Shown one piece after another: positions 33,350-48,663 of a DNA stretch of 64,000 nt. Every line of letters begins with the position of its first letter. Position 1 is the first letter of the stretch. Origin of the DNA: Rosellinia necatrix (taxonomy: Eukaryota; Ascomycota; Sordariomycetes; Xylariales; Xylariaceae). The DNA is taken from NCBI GenBank assembly GCA_021209875.1, contig JAGYVD010000001.1, positions 2,170,001 to 2,234,000 of the forward strand. The letters run 5' to 3'. The notes beneath the pieces were generated by a model. That model saw only the letters and a program-made list of their open reading frames with translations. It was not told the origin of the DNA and made no database searches. A program made the translations under genes and the position numbers.

Positions 33350-34252
33350 TCATGCGCCACTTCCGGTATTTCCGGGAGCAGCAGCCTTCTCGGCGGCGAT
33401 CTTAGCCTCCATCTTTCGCCGCGCAGCCAGTATCATGTCGTCGCGTCTGCGCTGGAGTGCTGTCTGCCGCTCTTCACGGTTCGAGCTCCACGCCTTTGTC
33501 TTCGTCCCCGGTGCTGTGGGCTCGGAGGTGGTCTCTGAGCTGCTACCGTCGTTGTTGACTCTGTTCTGGAGTTTATACCGCGTTATCAGATCGGGCTCGG
33601 GAGCGGGCTCGGGGGCCCTAGGGCCCTGCGGCGCCGATGGCGTAGTCGTCGTCGATGACGGTGGCGGTGGTGGTGGCTGGAATGTTATTGGGGGCTAGGA
33701 TCCAAGAGTGTCAGTAGATGCAGTTACCGCAGAAATATTTGCTGGCACCGAGATAAAATTGAGCTCTGTAAACGGGAGATTAAAAGACCCCCCGGGAGGG
33801 AGAGGCGGAGGAAGAGGGGGTTGAAATGCAGTATTGCATTTGTCGATTGCGATTCCTCTCTGCACTATGACCTCTTATGTTGCCAGATTGATTTGTTGGC
33901 AACCCCGCGAGCGAGAAATCCACGGGCGGGAGAGAGAAAGAGCAGATGCTAACGTAGAACTTACGGTCTCCAGGCGCCCGGTGAGTACTCGCTCCGTTGC
34001 CGTCGCTATGTTGCCTCCGCTGCGCTGTAATTCCCACAGAACGGTACGCCGGTCGAGCTGTGGGAACATCTGCTGCATCCGGTCGACGGCGGCCTCGCGC
34101 GCCCTCGAGGTGGCCGCCGCGTCTCTGCCCTGGTTCGCGGCCGACGACCCCGGCGCCCCTGACGATGATGAGAAGAACAGATATCGGATCGCGAGGCCGC
34201 CTAATACCACAACCAGGATTAGAGACGTGAAGGAGACCTGCTCCTCCTCCAT
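33350..34252 (-). CDS. cue1: CUE1-like ER protein (CUE domain, 210 aa)
   Basis: Two exons, 34252-33965 and 33694-33350 (211 codons), are separated by a 270-nt intron (GTAAGT...ATCCTAG), long for this window. Cue1 is the ER-membrane protein that recruits and activates the E2 Ubc7 in ER-associated degradation. The N-terminus carries a transmembrane helix at about residues 8-28 (SFTSLILVVVLGGLAIRYLF). A CUE domain follows at about 53-92 (VDRMQQMFPQLDRRTVLWEL, with the MFP and a leucine pair that contact ubiquitin). The tail holds a Pro-rich linker, DLITRYKLQ and a basic helix REERQTALQRRRDDMILAA. The C-terminal helix corresponds to the region that binds Ubc7 in yeast Cue1. Assignment by architecture is fairly secure. 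Confidence 0.85.
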
Positions 34253-35417
34253 CGTGGGCTTGTTGTTACACGGGGCGTCGGCGTCGGTGTCGGTATCGAT
34301 GGTGAGCCAGGTCTATGGCTGTATCGTGTTCCTCTAGACAGGATCGGTGTTGATCCCTCGTTTTCTTCCCTCTGCATATAATCTCCCTTGACTGTGGTGG
34401 TTTAGAAGGGTATAATTGGTCCCCTAACCTGGACGGCGAAGTGGGCGCGATAAAGGCTCGGGATCTGATGGTACCAGGTTACAGGAGAGGGTTGTTGGGA
34501 GAAACGCGGAGTAGCAATGATTGTCAGGTATAATTGAGGATGACGTTAGTTACTAGATAACGGTCGCGTGGCTTCAGCCTGCATGACCCAACTCCCAAGT
34601 ACTTCTGAGGGCCGGTTGCTTTGAGTAAGTAGGTACCTACATAGGTCAGATAACTACTATTCCTTACCTAAGGTACTTGGTAGGAAGTACTCGCTCGTCC
34701 GATATATGGCCTGGAACTCCCTTATCAATTACCAATACGGTAGGTACCTAATACCTCGTAATGCCTAGGTACCTACCCAATGTACAAGTAAACCCACGTT
34801 GATCTATAACTCCCCGCTGGCTGACCCAAGGGGTAGAGCGTGTTCTGCTCGAGGTATCAGGAAATTAGCTAGACCAATGTAAATGGGGACTTTAGTATGG
34901 TCCAGTCCGAATCCATCTAATGTCGTTATACAACCGACTTGGCTCTTATCCGATCCACACAGCTAAGTAGCAGTCCCAACAGTACACTAAATACCCAAGC
35001 TTTTTGTGATGATCTCATGTGAGCTCTTAACACTGGGAATGGAAGCCGAAGTTTCCAATGTCTAAAGGTCTTAACGGCCAAATGCATCAAAATGAGCGTG
35101 TATCACAGCCGCAACTGATCCTTACGAGATCGGCGTCGGCAAACTTTAGACGGCCTCGCTGGATGCGTCAAACGAGTCAGTTTAATCCAGCTTAAACCTT
35201 GTCCGCCTTCGGCTAACCATGCGCATTGTTGATCGCCGATAGTCTGATTCTGGTACCTAGCACTCTACGGAACATCCACGCTTGATCGAAACACCTCAGC
35301 CATTTGTCGTCATGGTCGCTCGGCATCGTCAATCCTTCTTCACAGCGCTGGACCAGCCAGTGACAGTAATGAAAGATGGGGTGTTCGCGTCGCCTGGAGG
35401 CAGTGTAATACCAGGGA
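34253..35417. repeat. Upstream region of cue1 with palindromic repeats
   Basis: Contains TAGGTACCTAC-type motifs at about 34625-34790. Otherwise no gene; the remainder leads to the 3' end of the U2 gene. Confidence 0.4.
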
Positions 35418-35570
35418 CACAGTGGAGGCGACCATGCGCAAGCACAGAGAGTACGCCTCCGAAGGGAAAAAATTAGAATAATCACGATTGAGTCCAGTAG
35501 GACTCTTTCAGAGATTAAACTGAAAAGAACAGATACTACACTTGATCTAAGCCAAAAGGCAAAGAGAGCT
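35418..35570 (-). ncRNA. U2: U2 spliceosomal snRNA
   Basis: The minus strand reads, from about 35570 downward, a near-perfect U2 5' region: CTCTTTGCCTTTTGGCTTAG, then ATCAAGTGTAGTATCTGTTC and TTTTCAGTTTAATCTCTGAA. This includes the GTAGTA box that pairs with the intron branch site and forms the stem-loop I/IIa region. An Sm-like site AATTTTTT follows near 35466-35473. Then comes a strong terminal stem, GGAGGCG paired with CGCCTCC (35424-35430 and 35454-35460), matching U2 stem IV. U2 supplies branch-point recognition in the spliceosome. The ends are approximate by a few bases. A TATATAAA element (plus-strand complement at 35620-35628) lies about 55 bases upstream of the RNA start. The gene is head-to-head with smc2. 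Confidence 0.93.
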
Positions 35571-35975
35571 AAAGAAGAAAAGAAGAAGAAGAGTAGGAAG
35601 GACGGGAGGGCACCACAGGTTTATATAGGCGAAAAGCAGGGGGCTAATATCTCTGACTCACCGCCTACCTAAATAGGATCACATTAGATACCCAAGTAGG
35701 TACGCAGGTACATGGTCCATGACCCACTAACTACCTAGGTAGGTACCTAAGGTACCTAAGGTACCCACCTAGCCTGCATTGAATTGAATTGAATTTGCTC
35801 TGTTCCTGAAGAGGAGGGGCAAGTGTGGCGGGTGATGTGGCTTACGCCATCTGTAGTGGGTTTGTTTTGTTGACTTTCGCAACCTCGGGCACGCGTAGCA
35901 ACGGGAGCATTGCAGCAACCCGAACATCATCAGACAACCAACTTTCGGTGGCTACGAATAGCCGCATTCGCCAGC
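35571..35975. promoter_or_regulatory. Bidirectional promoter of U2 and smc2
   Basis: This spacer separates the U2 snRNA (minus strand) and smc2 (plus strand). It holds the TATA-like element of U2 near 35620, an A/G-rich stretch at 35570-35610, and CTAGGTAGGTACC-type palindromic motifs at about 35690-35775. A GAATTGAATT repeat is at 35778-35792. Confidence 0.5.
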
Positions 35976-39887
<3,912 letters not shown>

Positions 39888-40615
39888 AAACCCCCGCGGC
39901 CAATCTCAGAGCCGGGGTTGGAGCCGGGGCCGGAGCTCGGAGTCCGGAGATGGGAGTTGTGCTTCGCACCGGCCGGCAGGTGTACGGAAATGTTTTGACG
40001 AGGCTACGACTGGTTCGCACATGGCATGGGGGTGTTGGGTTGTCGGAGCACCCGGTACATATGAGGTAGAGGCAGGTGGAGTGCGGCGTGGGTTCAAAAC
40101 TTGGGGGACTGGTTTATTTCTGCCGTTTGGTTGGTAGTCCGTTAGGCGCCGGCGATTATAAGCGTACAAAGACATGCTTTTTTTTTTTTTTTTGGTTTAC
40201 TGCTCTTTGTAAAGACCCTGCCCGTACCGGCTTCTCACGATTGAAGAGTAATGAGATATCTGTTCATTCAGGACGCTACGATCTCTGTTCGCATACCCTA
40301 ATAGCTAGGACTAAGCTGGAAGGAACCTGTGCTTCTTGCCTTTTTCGCATCGTCATTATGTGTGACCCAGCGTTTTATCCCTCTCAGGTCTCGCCTCGGA
40401 GCGTCATGGTGATTCACGACTGGGTATGATCCCACGATTCGATCCCGAGGCTGTTGTTCCATGGGCAACGATTCGTGCCTGCATCACGTGCCCGCAAGTT
40501 ACACTTTTAAGGCGGCTATCTATGTCTATCCTTGCTTATTATATACAGACAAGCCATGGCTCCCCCAAGCACCGTTTCTTCACGGTCTAGTCCTGGCGTC
40601 GAAGCAGCTCCGCGC
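39888..40615. other. Convergent 3' spacer between smc2 and the MOSC gene
   Basis: No gene is seen. It contains GGGGCCGGAGC-type direct repeats (39910-39940), a T17 run near 40177, and a 7-bp inverted repeat GCCTCGG/CCGAGGC at 40393-40451. Confidence 0.4.
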
Positions 40616-42274
40616 TCACTGCTTGATGTACAGATGCTCTCCCCTCTCCTCGACCTCGACCGTCATACCGACAGCAACCCAGGCAGAGCGCCCATCGTCG
40701 GGGTTGTCGTCGCCGAGCAGGCCGGATCCGGACTTGGGGTTGGGGCCGGGCGCCTCGTCAACCTCGAACAACGGCGTCAACTGCATGCCCAGGCACCCGT
40801 TCAGGGGGGCCCCCTTGTCCACGTCCCGCCGGGTGCGCAGGGAGTGGTCCGGCTCGCGCGGGTGCCTCTCGCCTGTGATTGGGTCCACGTTGGGCATTTT
40901 GCATCTTTGGAGACGGGCATGTTAGCTCTCATTGGACCTCTGTTGAAAGGCGTGTTAGGTATGTATGTGTGTGTGGTTGCGTACCTGACCGTGCGGCACG
41001 AGACGTGGAATACGGCGTCGTTGTACAGTCCCGACTTGCCCGGTCTGAACCGTGCTTTCTTCCAGGTCTCCTCGTCGTAGGCGGGGACGCCGGATACTGC
41101 GCCGAGGAAGAGGGTGGTCAGCTATATTGATCTATCTCTATTGGCTACGCGGCGGCAATGTCTTACGGATGATGTTGGGGCGGAATCGCCGGACGTCGAG
41201 CTCCTCGAGCTGGTCGTCCTTCGGCACTTCTTCGCTGAATTGCTGCAGACTGTTCAAAGTCATCATGTGGAGCGGGTACTGACCCTGCCGTCAGTTTCCT
41301 TCCTATTCGCCTGGTAGGGCTGCATTGGAATGCGCGGGACTAATGTCACCACTCACCGCGTCTTGGAACCCTGTGACGGGCTGGTATCCCGCATCGCCTT
41401 TACGGGGCGCGCATCTATAGACCTCGCGCAGCTTGGCGGGGTCGACGCGGAATAGACCCAGCTTATTACTCACGCCCAGGTAGAGCATTAGTTCTCTCGG
41501 CAGCTCCGTAGACATGTTCAACGCCGTGACGACCTCCTTCCAGATCTTGACTTCTTCAAAGGTATACCCACTGTCCTTGATCTCAGCCGCGGACGGGAAG
41601 TCGACGGGGAGCAGGATTTCCTTTTCGGGCTCCGCGCCAGTGCCCCTACTGAGCTTGGCCATGGCGACGGACAGCAGCCCGCGCCAGCCGTCCTCCTTCC
41701 ACGGGAACCTGAGGATCAGGAAGGCCTCCTTGGTAGACTTCATGGACTGCCTGCGCAGCTTCATCTCGTCGGGCAGCCAGAGGTCGACCTTCACGGTCGC
41801 GAGACGCGGGAACTGCCTCTGGGTGATAAACTCCCACCGGTGCTGGCTCTTGGCCTCATCCGTCGAGTCCAGCGAGACGGGAAACGGGCTCTTGAGCTGA
41901 GCAAAGGTGAACAGGCGGTCGAACTCCAGTCCCTGCGGGAGCACCCTGCCGCGTGTCACCTCGACGCCCCGGCAAGACTTGACGGGGTAGATGAGCAGGC
42001 TCCGGATGGTCGGCAGCCTGCCGTCCTTGGGCGCATGCGCCGCCGCGTGCTGGTCGTTGAGGTTGCTCTTGGCCTTCCCCACGCCGGCCCGGGTGTGCGT
42101 CTGCAGGAGCGCGTCGCTTTTGCGGACCGGTACGGGTGGGAGGACCACGGCCACCGGGATCATAAAGGCGCACACGGTCACGAAGAGGAGGAAAAGGGCG
42201 CCACAGTCTAGGTTCAGATCGCCCAACGCGGATTGACCCAGGGTCGAAAGCGATGCCGCCGGCGACGTCTCCAT
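40616..42274 (-). CDS. Membrane-anchored MOSC-domain protein, mARC-like (478 aa)
   Basis: Exons 42274-41357, 41284-41167, 41096-40985 and 40904-40616 total 479 codons; introns are 72, 70 and 80 nt. MOSC proteins bind the molybdenum cofactor. The mARC relatives reduce N-hydroxylated substrates with cytochrome b5 partners, on the mitochondrial or ER surface. Seen here: an N-terminal hydrophobic helix at about 25-46 (ALFLLFVTVCAFMIPVAVVL), a MOSC N-terminal barrel (IRSLLIYPVKSCRGVEVTRG, LEFDRLFTFA), then the MOSC core FRPNIILSGVPAYDEETWKK, VSCRTVRCKMPNVDPITGER and GAPLNGCLGMQLTPLF. The third exon border is chosen at TCCTCGGCGCAG because it gives the continuous NIILSGVPAY motif. The substrate is unknown. 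Confidence 0.9.
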
Positions 42275-44450
42275 GATGCACTGGATTCCTTTAGACGGCG
42301 GGGTCGGCTAATTAATTATGATTCTATCGAGCTTCTTGGCCGGCAAGAAGCGTCTTTCTCATCGCTTTCTCAGCGCATTATCCAACTAGGTGGTGATGGT
42401 ACGTACGTACGGTACTTGCGATGAACACGAGAGAATGTGCTAGAGGTGTCTGTTTCTATGGTGTGAGACCAGACATGGCTGGACCAGATGGAAGCAGCCC
42501 TGACCGCCGCATATACCGATAAGCCGTGTTAGTTCGGTTTGATACAGCTTTTATTCATTTAAGGAAAAATTAAAAAAAAAAAAGAGCGAATAAAACCCAA
42601 AAAAAAAAAAAAAAACTATGAGACACGGAAGAAACAAGTCAGGGGCCGACCCCACGTGACCCTATCATGTCCCTGCAACAATCTTGATGTCATTATGTAT
42701 TTATTAATGTTGGTGTAAAGCTGTTAGTGTAGTGTAGTGTAGTAGGTACCTACCACAAGCGTTTTTTTTTTTTTGCCCCCCCATGCTCTCCTTTGAAATT
42801 TGCCCAGCTTACTTGCTCTTACTTCGCACTTAACCCACCAAGACCCCTTGCAGACTGCCCAGTAGGTAGGTACCTAGCTGTGTCCTCAATAAATCGGATG
42901 AACAGGACTGCCTTCCCGACACGAAAATTGTAGTGTATGTATGTATGTATGCATGCATGCATACTAAGATCTTATAGTCGATTAGTGTATGTACATATGT
43001 ACCTACCTGGTAATTAGCTATGGGCTACCTTGTACGTTGCCGTAAGTCCCTTGTCGGCCAGCGCAGCTCCGGCTGCATCGTGGGAACTTTTGCACCCACG
43101 CGTACGAATGCGACACCACATACCTTACTTAGGTGGCCTGTTGGTGGTGCAGTAGCGCATCCGGACTAGTTGGTTTTGTGCTACTATGATATGTATGGGA
43201 TGGATATGTACCTACATTGCGCTTCGTTCTAAATTTGGGGTGGTCACCAACCCGTGTCAAAACCAACAGAGCCGCACTTGTAGTGCACAGTATATATATC
43301 CACACGGGAGTTCATCATCATGTGCTGTAGATACTGTATGGATGTATTTATATATATATTATGAATGTAACTATTTGTATGTACTGTATGTACAGTATGT
43401 ACGTATGTCGGGCGTCTTCTAATTTACCTGGTACTCTGTGTGAGACGATCTGATGGTTCGTGGCTAGGATGGCTAATTAATAACTATATATAGGCAACGT
43501 AGGCGTGGGAGCGCCGTGGCCATGAACACCTCGTGGGTGGTGGCTCTGCGTCGTGGTCCGTCAATCTGGATAAACGGGTTAAGCCGCGACTTTTTTTTTT
43601 TGTCCGTATCGGAACACCATGAACACTATGAATTGCTATCCGCTGATAACTATGTAAATAGATCGCTAGAATACACTATAAGACATTACTTAGTAAATCG
43701 TACCTGGAATGTTGTGTTTACTCTGTCCATGCGACTAGTTACATATGCACCATACCTACCTTAGGCTACTTACCAGTTACCCTTCATACTCTACATACCG
43801 TAGTAGTGTACTTATAGTTATTGACCCGGGAGGAAACCTCAGATAGGCGTTGGACAAGGGACCCTAGAACCCGGTGATTCGTCGTGCTGGTGCAAAAAGA
43901 TGGTGTACTACCTTACCTACCTACTTACCTAAGGTAGGGATATACTGGTACGCACATGGCGGCGGCGACAAAGCGCCTGTACTATAGCACAGTAGGCAGT
44001 GGCAAGCATCGTACCTGGTATTCCCCGGAGATATCGGTATGCAAGACGAATACGTATCGGCTTCACCACTTCAGTTCCCGTCACGTTCCCTTTGACCGTC
44101 CGATCTTTGCCGCCGTCTTACATACACCTATGTACCTGGTAGATACGATACGCGTCTTGGTGGGGTTTATGCAGCGGGACAGCCCAGATCCGCCGCATCA
44201 TTTGGCCCTCAGGCTTGACTTGGGACGACTCCGGAAGAGGTGATTTAAAGGGGAAAATCCCCCGTTGGCGCCTGGCATCTGGTCTGCTTTCGGGTGCAAC
44301 GGTTGGCGGCATGTCGCCACAATGGGTACGACAGTGGTACACCCACCTCGGCTTGGCGCCTCTCGAGGCCGTTCCTCGAATAGCGGGCTGGCTTGGCTTT
44401 TTCACAGTGGGTTGGCGCGGAAGCTACACGGTGCGCCCGCCATGTGCCTG

Positions 44451-44468
44451 TTCTCGGCCGGCCGAGAA
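44451..44468. other. 18-bp perfect palindrome
   Basis: TTCTCGGCCGGCCGAGAA reads the same on both strands. It is GC-rich with no spacer and sits in gene-free DNA. It could be a dimeric protein-binding site or chance. Confidence 0.4.
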
Positions 44469-45784
44469 ACGGCATATCCTTATTATAACCAGGAGCCAGC
44501 GGCCCACTTACACCTCGAAGACTTGCACTCTGCCGCACTCTCCTGCAACTGCACTCTCTGCTTGCAATACGCCTGCGATACGCCCGCAATACGCAGCCCG
44601 CACCCACCTGGTATGCTACCTACCTACAGACTACCTGCCTAGGTACTTTACAGACTAGGTAGGTACCTACAGATCACTGCACGCATTGATTGGTACGCGC
44701 TGTCATATGCTCCCGCATACTTGGTACCATATGGTTGACCATGGGGCCGGCCGGGCGAGTTGAGGACGCACGGTGCTGTGCCGCGCTGCAGGCCAGCCCT
44801 CTCCACATGGCCCGATACTCTCGATCCCCCGGTCAGCTTCCAACGTGACTGTGCGCGCAAAATGTGGTGAAAATCTCCCTGGCAGAGAGACCCTGCCATG
44901 ATCCCTGCTAGGGCCTTGTCATGGAGCCTGGCCATAGACTTGTCAAAGCCTAATCTACAGTAACTAGCGCAGACTTTGTAATCATCCCAGAGCTGCGGGT
45001 TCAACGTCGCCGACTGTGCCGGGGCCCCCCTCAACGGTCCTGGTCCTATAACGACACTAGGTACCGTAGTGCACGCTACTACGCACATATCCAGACCGCA
45101 GTACCCAGTTACCTGCAAAGTGGTTTGCCCAGAAATCGCCCACCGCCCCCAACAGGTGAAGCGCAGGATCGATGATACGAGGAACGCAGGAATATTGTAA
45201 CATGACAAATGGCACATGCATATCAGAATGCAGCGGCAAGGGTTTATGATGTGTCGAGCCCGTCAACGGTCCAGTAGAGTACGGTTTCGCAAGCGGAGGG
45301 GTTGGCGAACTTTCAGGGCTACGATGCGGAGGAGTGGCCCATGGCTTGGCAAAGGGGATTGACGCTATCACGTCCCGTCCGAGGACTGGCTGGGGCAGCT
45401 GAAAGGCATATCTCCATAGGCAATTACGACGTACATGTGCCGTGAAGTGTGATTCGGGGGACGGGCGCTTCCCAGAGGACTGGGAGTCATATCAAACAAT
45501 GCATCGTACTAAGGGGTTAGGGTTGTATGCTGGAGAGATAGTGTACAAGCTAATGCGTCTCTCCCTCTCTCTCGCCATAGACCACGACCCGCGGAACGCA
45601 AAGTCGCGGGTTGCTGCTCCGGCGATCAGCTAAGTTGACTAAGGAACCTGGGCATGTACACTAGGTATGTATGCACGGTATGGACTGTAAGTTATATACA
45701 TCACTATGTAGTGTACTTGTCATTGACTGACCACATGAGAGATCCAGATGTTGCAGAGTATGTAGCATGAACGCCACCTTAAAA

Positions 45785-46050
45785 AGCCTCATCGTTACAG
45801 AGATAGGTACCTTAGGTAGGTACCTAGTAGGTAGGTAGGTAGGTGGGTATTTAGTTAGACAGACAGTGTAAACTACTAGTAATAGAGTTAGTTCTCTACA
45901 GTACCTACTATGCATGTCCACACACTACGACTACATTACAGTCGGTACCTACCTACCTAAGGTAGGTAGTAACTAGGTAGGCACCTAGGTAGGTAGTGTA
46001 CGTAGTAGGTAGAAGTAGTAGTAGGGTAGGTAGTAGGGTGCCTAGGTGGT
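45785..46050. repeat. Dense GGTAGGTACCTA repeat block
   Basis: Alternating GGTAGGTA, TACCTACC and CTAGGTAG units cover most of this stretch, which belongs to the same motif family as the blocks at 22.7, 30.3, 34.7, 35.7 and 57.8 kb. No flanking target duplications or coding capacity. Confidence 0.65.
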
Positions 46051-46599
46051 GTAGATATTCGTAGGAACCACTAGTACTTGGTGTGGCTTTCCACACACTG
46101 GAGACGCTGTTCCCGTAATCTGGCACGCAACAAGGGGGAGGACTGTTTGGGCGAACTCACCCTGCGATAAGACCTCGCTCTCCCGTCCCAACTCGTGCAA
46201 AGAGCCCTCGAGGGGATATTGCCATTACCTATCTCGGCATGGGATGCCTGTAAGGGGTGGAGAGTGGCCTGCCCGGAACTTGGCTGGTTGTGTCATCACC
46301 AGGAGCTTGTATCAACAATCCCCGGCCCACCGTACGCCCGTATGTACACTACTGTGGTGGTCGTACAGCGCATCTAAGCATACACCGAGCGTCAGATGCA
46401 AGGAAGCTATTCCGAGGTATTGTCAACATTCGCGCGCTCAGTCCGGCTCCTCGCGACGACGATCCGGAAGTGTCTCCGCGCGTGCTCATCTCCGGCCCGG
46501 CATACAAGGCCTACTTCCTGGCACGCGGCTTCCAAAGAGGGCCAACTGGGTCTTTTTCTACGCTCCCTACCGTTAGTAGCAACTTCCCAGTAGTGCACG

Positions 46600-46672
46600 G
46601 TACTGACTGTACTGACAATACTGACAATACTGACAATACTGACAATACTGACGGTACTGACGGTACTGGGCG
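46600..46672. repeat. 9-nt tandem repeat (TACTGACAA)
   Basis: About seven units of TACTGACAA or its variant TACTGACGG are arranged head-to-tail. The period of nine keeps any reading frame open, so an ORF crossing it reads a Thr-Asp-Asn-type repeat; there is no other evidence of coding. Confidence 0.8.
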
Positions 46673-47984
46673 CTGCACGACGGAACGGTCAAATCTATCC
46701 GCCTAGCGGGCGGTCCAGCCCGTCACCACACTACGCGCCAAACGCGTACCAACCGGCAAATTTGCCTCGGATTAAGGCAAGGGCCTCCATCAGACGGGCG
46801 TTTCAAAGCTCTCGTTGACATTCCCGGCCCCAACTCCCATCGGAACGTACACTAGTGGCGGTGCGTACGTACATACCTACATACCTACATACATACATAC
46901 ATACATATGTACATACATAGCACTACCGCCCTCCAAACCGTACCTGGGACACGGTCGTTTTTAGCTAGTGCGGCATCTCACACGTGGTAGAGGCTTGGCT
47001 CATTCGCACTAGAACTCCCTTGCGCCGGAACCAGCAGGCATTGTCTAAAATAAAATAAAAGCATGGAAGACGAGAAAACTAAAGCAGAGCCATGGCGGTA
47101 TCCGTGACGGAGCTGCCCAGACAAGCGGCGCCTCCCCGGAAGTTTATACATACCTACCGTAGTATCTCTCCCCTTCACATTGGCTGATGAAATACTACAA
47201 ATCACTATTTCTCCCGAAAACCCACCGACCTGACCTATCCCATCCAACAGTACAATATGTACAATAACTACACACAATATGTATACAACGTGTACACCAC
47301 GTACAAGTATGTAGTTGCTGTACGTGGTTATGGCGCTAACTTCACCAGGGATGACACCTTGGACCTCTCCCTCGACCGCCCGCACGCTATTTGCAAGGTT
47401 GGTCCATTATTCGTTGTATTACATACCGGCCATCCTACATGGTGTAGTGTAAGTAAGCAAGGGCAATCTAACGAACAGTCTTCGACCATGACGTTTTCAG
47501 AGTCCAGGGCGGTCCCAAAAGCAGTCTCGCCCCCGACATGACCGCCACCTTAACACCGGCTTTTCCAAGGTTAGTACATACTCGACGTAGGCAGAGAATA
47601 TAGTCAAGTACTTGCTTGTTACGGCCTAACTTCCGAGAACCCTTGCCTGGATATACCTCGATCGGCCAATCAGTGACTCTCAACTCACAACTTCTGGATT
47701 GTTAGCGTCCACCCGCCACCCACCTTCCAACATGAGTGCACCCTTAGACCCTTAGGCCGAATCGTCGACATGTTTTGAACATAGTTAGCTGAAGTCAGTG
47801 CACACCAGGATGGCAAATCTAGGTTCGGAGGCTATCGTACAAGCGCTGAGATGGTGTGCTCCTCCTTAGATAGGTGGCTAGGCTCACCAAAGCTCCATCT
47901 GGAATTGTCATCCCCACGTTCCTCTGCATCTGCCATGTTGTGACAGATCACTGTTGGGAAGAAAACAAAATATAGATATGTATA

Positions 47985-48060
47985 ACTAACTAATTATATA
48001 TATATATATATATAACTATATAACTATATAACTATATAACTATATATAACTATACTTATA
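47985..48060. repeat. TATA/ACTATA simple repeat
   Basis: A TA dinucleotide run is followed by repeated ACTATATA units. This is pure A/T-rich simple sequence in gene-free DNA. Confidence 0.8.
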
Positions 48061-48235
48061 CACATGTATAAAATTAATAGAATCCAAGGGTTCACGGACT
48101 TCGATCAACGTAAAAAGTATCATAAAAGCACTGCCTGTAACTATTGGCACATCCGTGACAGTCCACCATGCGCAGTACTTTCGCCCCAGCTAGTGTACAT
48201 ACTTAAAGTATCCGAGGCCAGGTTCGAGGCAGAAA

Positions 48236-48663
48236 TCAATCATACCCAGTATTAGTGTTGTGCAGGGTCCCATCTAACAGCCCACACAGTGCCTCCGCCA
48301 CTCGGCTTCTTCTCCTCTTCAGTGGAGGATCATAGTAGCTGTGGTAACTGTTCGAGTTAGTGCCTTTCAGGATGCCCTCTCGATCTGTCTCCAGTATCAA
48401 AATATGCGACCTTTTTCGTTGCTCGCCCTCAATCATCTTCACAGTTGTCTCAGGCCGAGCTTCGTACATACCCCCTCCGATCAACATGCCGAGCATCTCC
48501 CGCCATTATCTGCAGAAGTAGGTAGCATCTCTGTCTCCCCGCTTAGCACTTCGCAGGAATCAAGGCCAGCGCTGTCCAGGTTAGGTGCTTCGGCTTCTCG
48601 AGGTGGTGAGTGAGATACGCTTAGAGCCCGAGCCCCTGGACGACGATCAGCTATAATTCTCAT
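48236..48663 (-). pseudogene. Possible gene remnant: two overlapping frames, unrecognised
   Basis: On the minus strand an ATG frame from 48663 (MRIIADRRPGARALSVSHSP, 60 codons) runs into a second ATG frame from 48496 (86 codons). The second contains an NLS-like PPLKRRRSRVAEAL and a KRSHILILETDREGILKG segment. One missing base near 48500 would fuse them into a product of about 142 residues with even composition. No family is recognised, and there are no introns. It could be a decayed orphan gene or simply chance open frames. Confidence 0.2.

Noticed and set aside
40393..40451. GCCTCGG/CCGAGGC stem with a TTCGATC loop resembling a tRNA
   Set aside because: Only 59 nt between stem ends, leaving no room for both T stem and acceptor stem; not a tRNA.
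44648..45217. 189-codon minus-strand ORF
   Set aside because: Begins with ATG but has no recognisable domain; composition and lack of splice signals suggest chance in GC-balanced gene-poor DNA.
45785..46050. CRISPR-like array
   Set aside because: Repeat units are short, overlapping and palindromic without unique spacers, and the genome is eukaryotic.
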